NCBI GenBank assembly: GCA_016296415.1
Contig: JAEDJH010000024.1
Coordinates: forward strand, 1-21,080
From: Clostridia bacterium
GTDB taxonomy: Bacteria > Bacillota > Clostridia > Christensenellales > CAG-138
Reading direction: 5' to 3'
Length of the DNA stretch: 21,080 bases
A program made the position numbers and the translations under genes. Below the pieces are notes generated by a model. The model ran no database searches and was not told the origin of the DNA. It saw only the letters and a program-made list of their open reading frames with translations. Shown in pieces: positions 17,350 through 21,080 of this stretch (the stretch's first letter is position 1; each line of letters opens with the position of its first letter).

Positions 17350-20300
17350 GTGTTTGAACTCACCAATTTCGATGCCATACAGATAGGTCTTGCATCGCCT
17401 GAGAAGATACTTGAATGGTCGCACGGCGAAGTTAAAAAGCCGGAAACCATAAATTACAGAACACTGAAGCCCGAAAAGGACGGTCTGTTTTGCGAACGCA
17501 TATTCGGGCCGACCAAGGACTGGGAATGCCACTGCGGACGTTACAAGCGCATTCGCTATAAGGGCGTAATATGCGACAAGTGCGGCGTGGAAGTCACCCG
17601 TGCGAAGGTACGCCGAGAGCGTATGGGACACATCAAGCTGGCTGCTCCCGTATCGCATATATGGTATTTCAAGGGTCTGCCCTGCCGCATGAAGATGCTG
17701 CTGGACATGTCCCCGAGAGCGCTTGAACAGGTATTGTATTTCGCCAAGTTCGTCGTTACCGATCCCGGCGATACCGATTTGACCTATAAACAGCTTTTGA
17801 CAGACGCCGAGTACAGAAGGGCCCAGAGCAAATGGGGCTCCAAGGCTTTCAAGGCGGGCATGGGCGCAGAGGCGATAAAGGAACTGCTCAAGCAGCTTGA
17901 CCTTTCGGAGCTGAGCAGAACCCTCCGTGAGGAGATAAGCCATTCCTCCGTGCAGAGCCAAAAGCGTGCAAACGCCGTAAAGCGCCTTGAAGTGGTGGAA
18001 GCCTTCCTCAAGAGCGGCAACAAGCCCGAGTGGATGATTTTGGACGTTATTCCCGTCATTCCGCCGGAATTGCGCCCGATGGTACAGCTTGACGGCGGCA
18101 GATTCGCTTCAAGCGACCTTAACGACCTGTACAGGCGTGTTATTAACAGAAACAACCGACTCAAGAAGCTGCTTGAGCTTCATGCGCCGGATATAATCGT
18201 AAGAAACGAAAAGCGTATGCTCCAGGAAGCCGTCGATGCCCTTATCGACAACGGCAAGAGGGGCAGACCCGTAACCGGCCCCGGCAACAGGGCGCTCAAA
18301 TCCCTCTCCGAAATGCTGAGAGGTAAGCAGGGTCGTTTCCGCCAGAACCTTCTCGGCAAGAGGGTTGACTATTCCGGACGTTCCGTTATAGTTGTCGGTC
18401 CCGAGCTGAAGATGTATCAGTGCGGTCTTCCCAAGGAGATGGCGCTCGAGCTGTTCAAGCCGTTCGTGATGAAAAAGCTTGTCAAGGACGGTCAGGCGGG
18501 CAACATAAAGAATGCAAAGCGCAAGGTAGAGCGTATGTCCAAAGAGGTTTGGGACGTGCTCGAGGAGGTCATAAAGGATCATCCCGTTCTGCTCAACCGT
18601 GCACCTACGCTTCACAGACTCGGTATTCAGGCGTTTGAGCCCGTGCTTGTCGCAGGACGTGCATTGAAGCTCCATCCGCTCGTATGTACCGCATACAACG
18701 CAGACTTTGACGGCGACCAGATGGCGGTTCACGTACCGCTTTCGGTCGAGGCGCAGGCTGAGGCGAGATTCCTCATGCTGGCGGCAAACAACATACTCAA
18801 GCCGCAGGACGGAAAGCCCGTCGTATCGCCCACGCAGGACATGGTCATCGGCTGCTACTACCTTACGCTCAGCAAGGAAGGCGCACTCGGCGAGAACAAG
18901 ATATTCTCATCCGAGGACGAGGCTCTGATGGCTTATCAGGAGGGCGAAATTGCGCTCCACGCAATGATCAACGTCCGTATCGAGCGTGAAATAGACGGCG
19001 TTAAGAAGAAAAAGACGATAAAGACCACTTTGGGCAGGCTGATATTCAATGCGGCGCTTCCGCAGGATCTGGGCTATGTTGACAGAAGCATCCCCGAAAA
19101 TGCGTTCAAGCTTGAGATAGAGGGCATTCTTGAGGCGAAGGCTAAAAAGGCAAAGGCAAACGAGCCCATCGCTTTGGTCAAGAAGGATCTCGGACAGATA
19201 GTTGACCGCTGCTACAGAAGGCACGGCGCAACCGAGACCTCCGAGGTGCTCGACAGGATAAAGAAGCTTGGCTTCAATTACTCCACAAGGGGCGGCATCA
19301 CCGTCGGTTATAAGGACATAACCGTTCCCGGGGAGAAGAAGGAGCTGCTTGAGGCCGCAGAGGAAAGAATAGTCGAGATAGAGGACAACTACCTCCAGGG
19401 TCTGTACGACAATAAGGGACGCAGGGAAGCCGTTATCAAGGTATGGCAGGAGACCGAAAAGAAGGTCACCAACGCCCTTATGGAAAGCCTTGATCCGTGG
19501 AACCCGATATTCATGATGGCAAACTCCGGCGCAAGAGGAAGCACCAACCAGATCCGTCAGCTCGCAGGTATGCGTGGACTTATGGCCGACCCGTCGGGTC
19601 AGATCATCGAGGTTCCGATTCGTGCAAACTTCCGTGAGGGTCTTACGGTTCTCGAGTTCTTCGTTTCCTCGCACGGTGCGAGAAAGGGTCTTGCGGATAC
19701 GGCACTCCGTACGGCAGACTCCGGTTACCTCACCCGCCGTCTTGTTGACGTTGCACAGGACGTTATCGTCCGTGAGGATGACTGCTTCGCCGCAAGAAAC
19801 GACGCCGTCAAGGGAATGTACATCGAGGACATCATGGACGGAAACAAGGTCGTTGAGAGCATGAGCGAGCGCATACTCGGAAGATATACCTCACAGCCCG
19901 TATTCCATCCCGAAACAGGCGAAATGATTATCGGCGAAAACGAGCTGATAACCTACGACATACGTGACCGGATAGTGGCGGCCGGAATAACCGGCGTACA
20001 CTGCCGTATGGTATTCACCTGCCGCAGTGAGCACGGCGTTTGCGCCAAGTGCTACGGTATCAACCTTGCAACCGGTCATCCCGTAAATATCGGCGAGTCG
20101 GTCGGCATTATCGCAGCGCAGGCGATCGGCGAGCCCGGAACGCAGCTTACCATGAGAACGTTCCATACCGGCGGCGTTGCTTCCGCAGAGGATATTACCC
20201 AGGGTCTTCCCAGAGTTGAGGAGATATTCGAGGCAAGAAAGCCCAAGGGACTTGCGGTCATCTCGGAAATCAACGGCGTTGTCACCATTCAGGAGGGTAA

Positions 20301-21080
20301 AAAACGTGAGGCCGTGGTCAATAATGACGAGGGCGAAAGCGAAAAGTACCTCATTCCGTTCGGCTCAAAGCTGAAGGTAAAGGACGGCGACGTTGTGGAG
20401 GCGGGCGACGGTCTTACCGAGGGTTCGATAAATCCGCACGATATACTCAAGATAAAGGGCGTAAACGGCGTTCAGGCGTATATGCTCAAGGAGGTTCAGA
20501 ACGTCTATCGTTCGCAGGGCGTTGATATTGCCGACAAGCATATTGAGGTAATAATACGCCAGATGCTCCGCAAGGTGCAGGTAGAGGATGCGGGCGACAC
20601 CGAAATGCTTCCCGGCGAGCTTATCGACATCTTCCGCTTCGAGCAGGAGAACAACGACATCCGCAAATCCGGCGGCAATCCCGCCGTCGCAAAGCGTAAG
20701 CTGATGGGTATAACCAAGGCTGCGCTGGCAACGGACTCCTTCCTCTCCGCCGCATCCTTCCAGGAGACGACGAGGGTGCTTACCGAGGCGGCAACCAAGG
20801 GCAAGATCGACCCGTTGGTGGGTCTCAAGGAGAACGTCATAATCGGCAAGCTCATACCTGCGGGCATCGGGCTCAAGCGTTACAGGGATATAGCGGTCGA
20901 ATCCGAAAAGGCGGTCGAGCGTGATCCCTATGCCGAGATCGCGCGCATACAGGAGGAGAAAAGACGCCTTGCCTACGGCATGATGGCCGAGGAGGGACGC
21001 CGGAACGAAAGACCCGAGATTATGCTCGACTTTGAGGGCGAGGATGAGCCGGAGGAGAGCTTCGACGAGGAGTTTGACGA
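17350..21080 (+). CDS. rpoC: RNA polymerase beta' subunit RpoC (partial, runs off the right edge)
   Basis: The frame opens with GTG at 17350 ([19 protein letters not shown] follows), 9 nt after AGGGAG at 17335-17340, and stays open for 1243 codons to the window end. The N-terminal zinc site is Cys60, Cys62, Cys75 and Cys78. The catalytic NADFDGDQM carries Asp452, Asp454 and Asp456. The second zinc site fits Cys812, Cys891, Cys898 and Cys901. The bridge helix ([17 protein letters not shown]) and trigger loop region ([20 protein letters not shown]) are intact. The visible end is acidic ([10 protein letters not shown] region), near the expected C-terminus, so few residues are likely missing. It is cotranscribed with rpoB. 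Confidence 0.98.
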   Translation, partial: MFELTNFDAIQIGLASPEKILEWSHGEVKKPETINYRTLKPEKDGLFCERIFGPTKDWECHCGRYKRIRYKGVICDKCGVEVTRAKVRRERMGHIKLAAPVSHIWYFKGLPCRMKMLLDMSPRALEQVLYFAKFVVTDPGDTDLTYKQLLTDAEYRRAQSKWGSKAFKAGMGAEAIKELLKQLDLSELSRTLREEISHSSVQSQKRANAVKRLEVVEAFLKSGNKPEWMILDVIPVIPPELRPMVQLDGGRFASSDLNDLYRRVINRNNRLKKLLELHAPDIIVRNEKRMLQEAVDALIDNGKRGRPVTGPGNRALKSLSEMLRGKQGRFRQNLLGKRVDYSGRSVIVVGPELKMYQCGLPKEMALELFKPFVMKKLVKDGQAGNIKNAKRKVERMSKEVWDVLEEVIKDHPVLLNRAPTLHRLGIQAFEPVLVAGRALKLHPLVCTAYNADFDGDQMAVHVPLSVEAQAEARFLMLAANNILKPQDGKPVVSPTQDMVIGCYYLTLSKEGALGENKIFSSEDEALMAYQEGEIALHAMINVRIEREIDGVKKKKTIKTTLGRLIFNAALPQDLGYVDRSIPENAFKLEIEGILEAKAKKAKANEPIALVKKDLGQIVDRCYRRHGATETSEVLDRIKKLGFNYSTRGGITVGYKDITVPGEKKELLEAAEERIVEIEDNYLQGLYDNKGRREAVIKVWQETEKKVTNALMESLDPWNPIFMMANSGARGSTNQIRQLAGMRGLMADPSGQIIEVPIRANFREGLTVLEFFVSSHGARKGLADTALRTADSGYLTRRLVDVAQDVIVREDDCFAARNDAVKGMYIEDIMDGNKVVESMSERILGRYTSQPVFHPETGEMIIGENELITYDIRDRIVAAGITGVHCRMVFTCRSEHGVCAKCYGINLATGHPVNIGESVGIIAAQAIGEPGTQLTMRTFHTGGVASAEDITQGLPRVEEIFEARKPKGLAVISEINGVVTIQEGKKREAVVNNDEGESEKYLIPFGSKLKVKDGDVVEAGDGLTEGSINPHDILKIKGVNGVQAYMLKEVQNVYRSQGVDIADKHIEVIIRQMLRKVQVEDAGDTEMLPGELIDIFRFEQENNDIRKSGGNPAVAKRKLMGITKAALATDSFLSAASFQETTRVLTEAATKGKIDPLVGLKENVIIGKLIPAGIGLKRYRDIAVESEKAVERDPYAEIARIQEEKRRLAYGMMAEEGRRNERPEIMLDFEGEDEPEESFDEEFD

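Noticed and set aside
16525..17961. A 478-codon minus-strand frame across the rpoB-rpoC junction
   Set aside because: It is antisense to conserved rpoB and rpoC coding sequence and has no family features.

Overview
This window looks like a core-genome stretch from a moderately GC-rich member of the Clostridia (Bacillota), possibly of the Oscillospirales/Christensenellales kind. The evidence is an HrcA-type CIRCE element, strong AGGAGG ribosome binding sites, sigma-A-like promoters, RpoB/RpoC of Firmicutes type, and the YhaM, TSCPD and M18 families typical of that group. The genus is an inference; no rRNA marker is present. I see no prophage, insertion sequence, CRISPR array, tRNA or rRNA. No stretch over 300 bases lacks a gene; the largest gaps are about 274 bp (3339-3612) and 279 bp (13282-13560).

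Region 1 (1-7723) is a chaperone locus. On the minus strand an unrecognised protein with a ribbon-helix-helix N-terminus is followed by clpB, whose Shine-Dalgarno overlaps the upstream stop codon. Divergently, htpG is read on the plus strand behind a perfect CIRCE operator. The shared intergenic region also holds several TGCAAA/TTTGCA palindromes that could be sites for the ribbon-helix-helix protein. htpG is followed by a small predicted lipoprotein with its own extended -10 promoter, and then by an M18 aminopeptidase that ends at a GC-rich hairpin. Tandem 22-bp hairpin units lie downstream of clpB at the window edge.

Region 2 (7766-10813, minus strand) is a tilS-hpt-galE gene string: tRNA-Ile lysidine synthetase, hypoxanthine phosphoribosyltransferase and UDP-glucose 4-epimerase. 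The tilS promoter is placed so that transcription should begin at or next to the ATG, which predicts a leaderless message. Its -35 box is superimposed on the -35 box of the divergent ychF promoter.

Region 3 (10842-21080, plus strand) carries ychF, a small TSCPD-domain protein and a yhaM-like HD exoribonuclease in a tight run. Then rpoB and rpoC follow behind their own promoter and a structured leader of about 180 nt. rpoC runs off the right edge. No rplL lies next to rpoB, so here rpoBC is uncoupled from the L11/L10 ribosomal protein cluster.

Most of the window is well-known housekeeping. The least explained parts are the ribbon-helix-helix protein paired with clpB and its intergenic palindromes, the CIRCE on htpG, the overlapping tilS/ychF promoters with leaderless tilS, and the rpoB leader.
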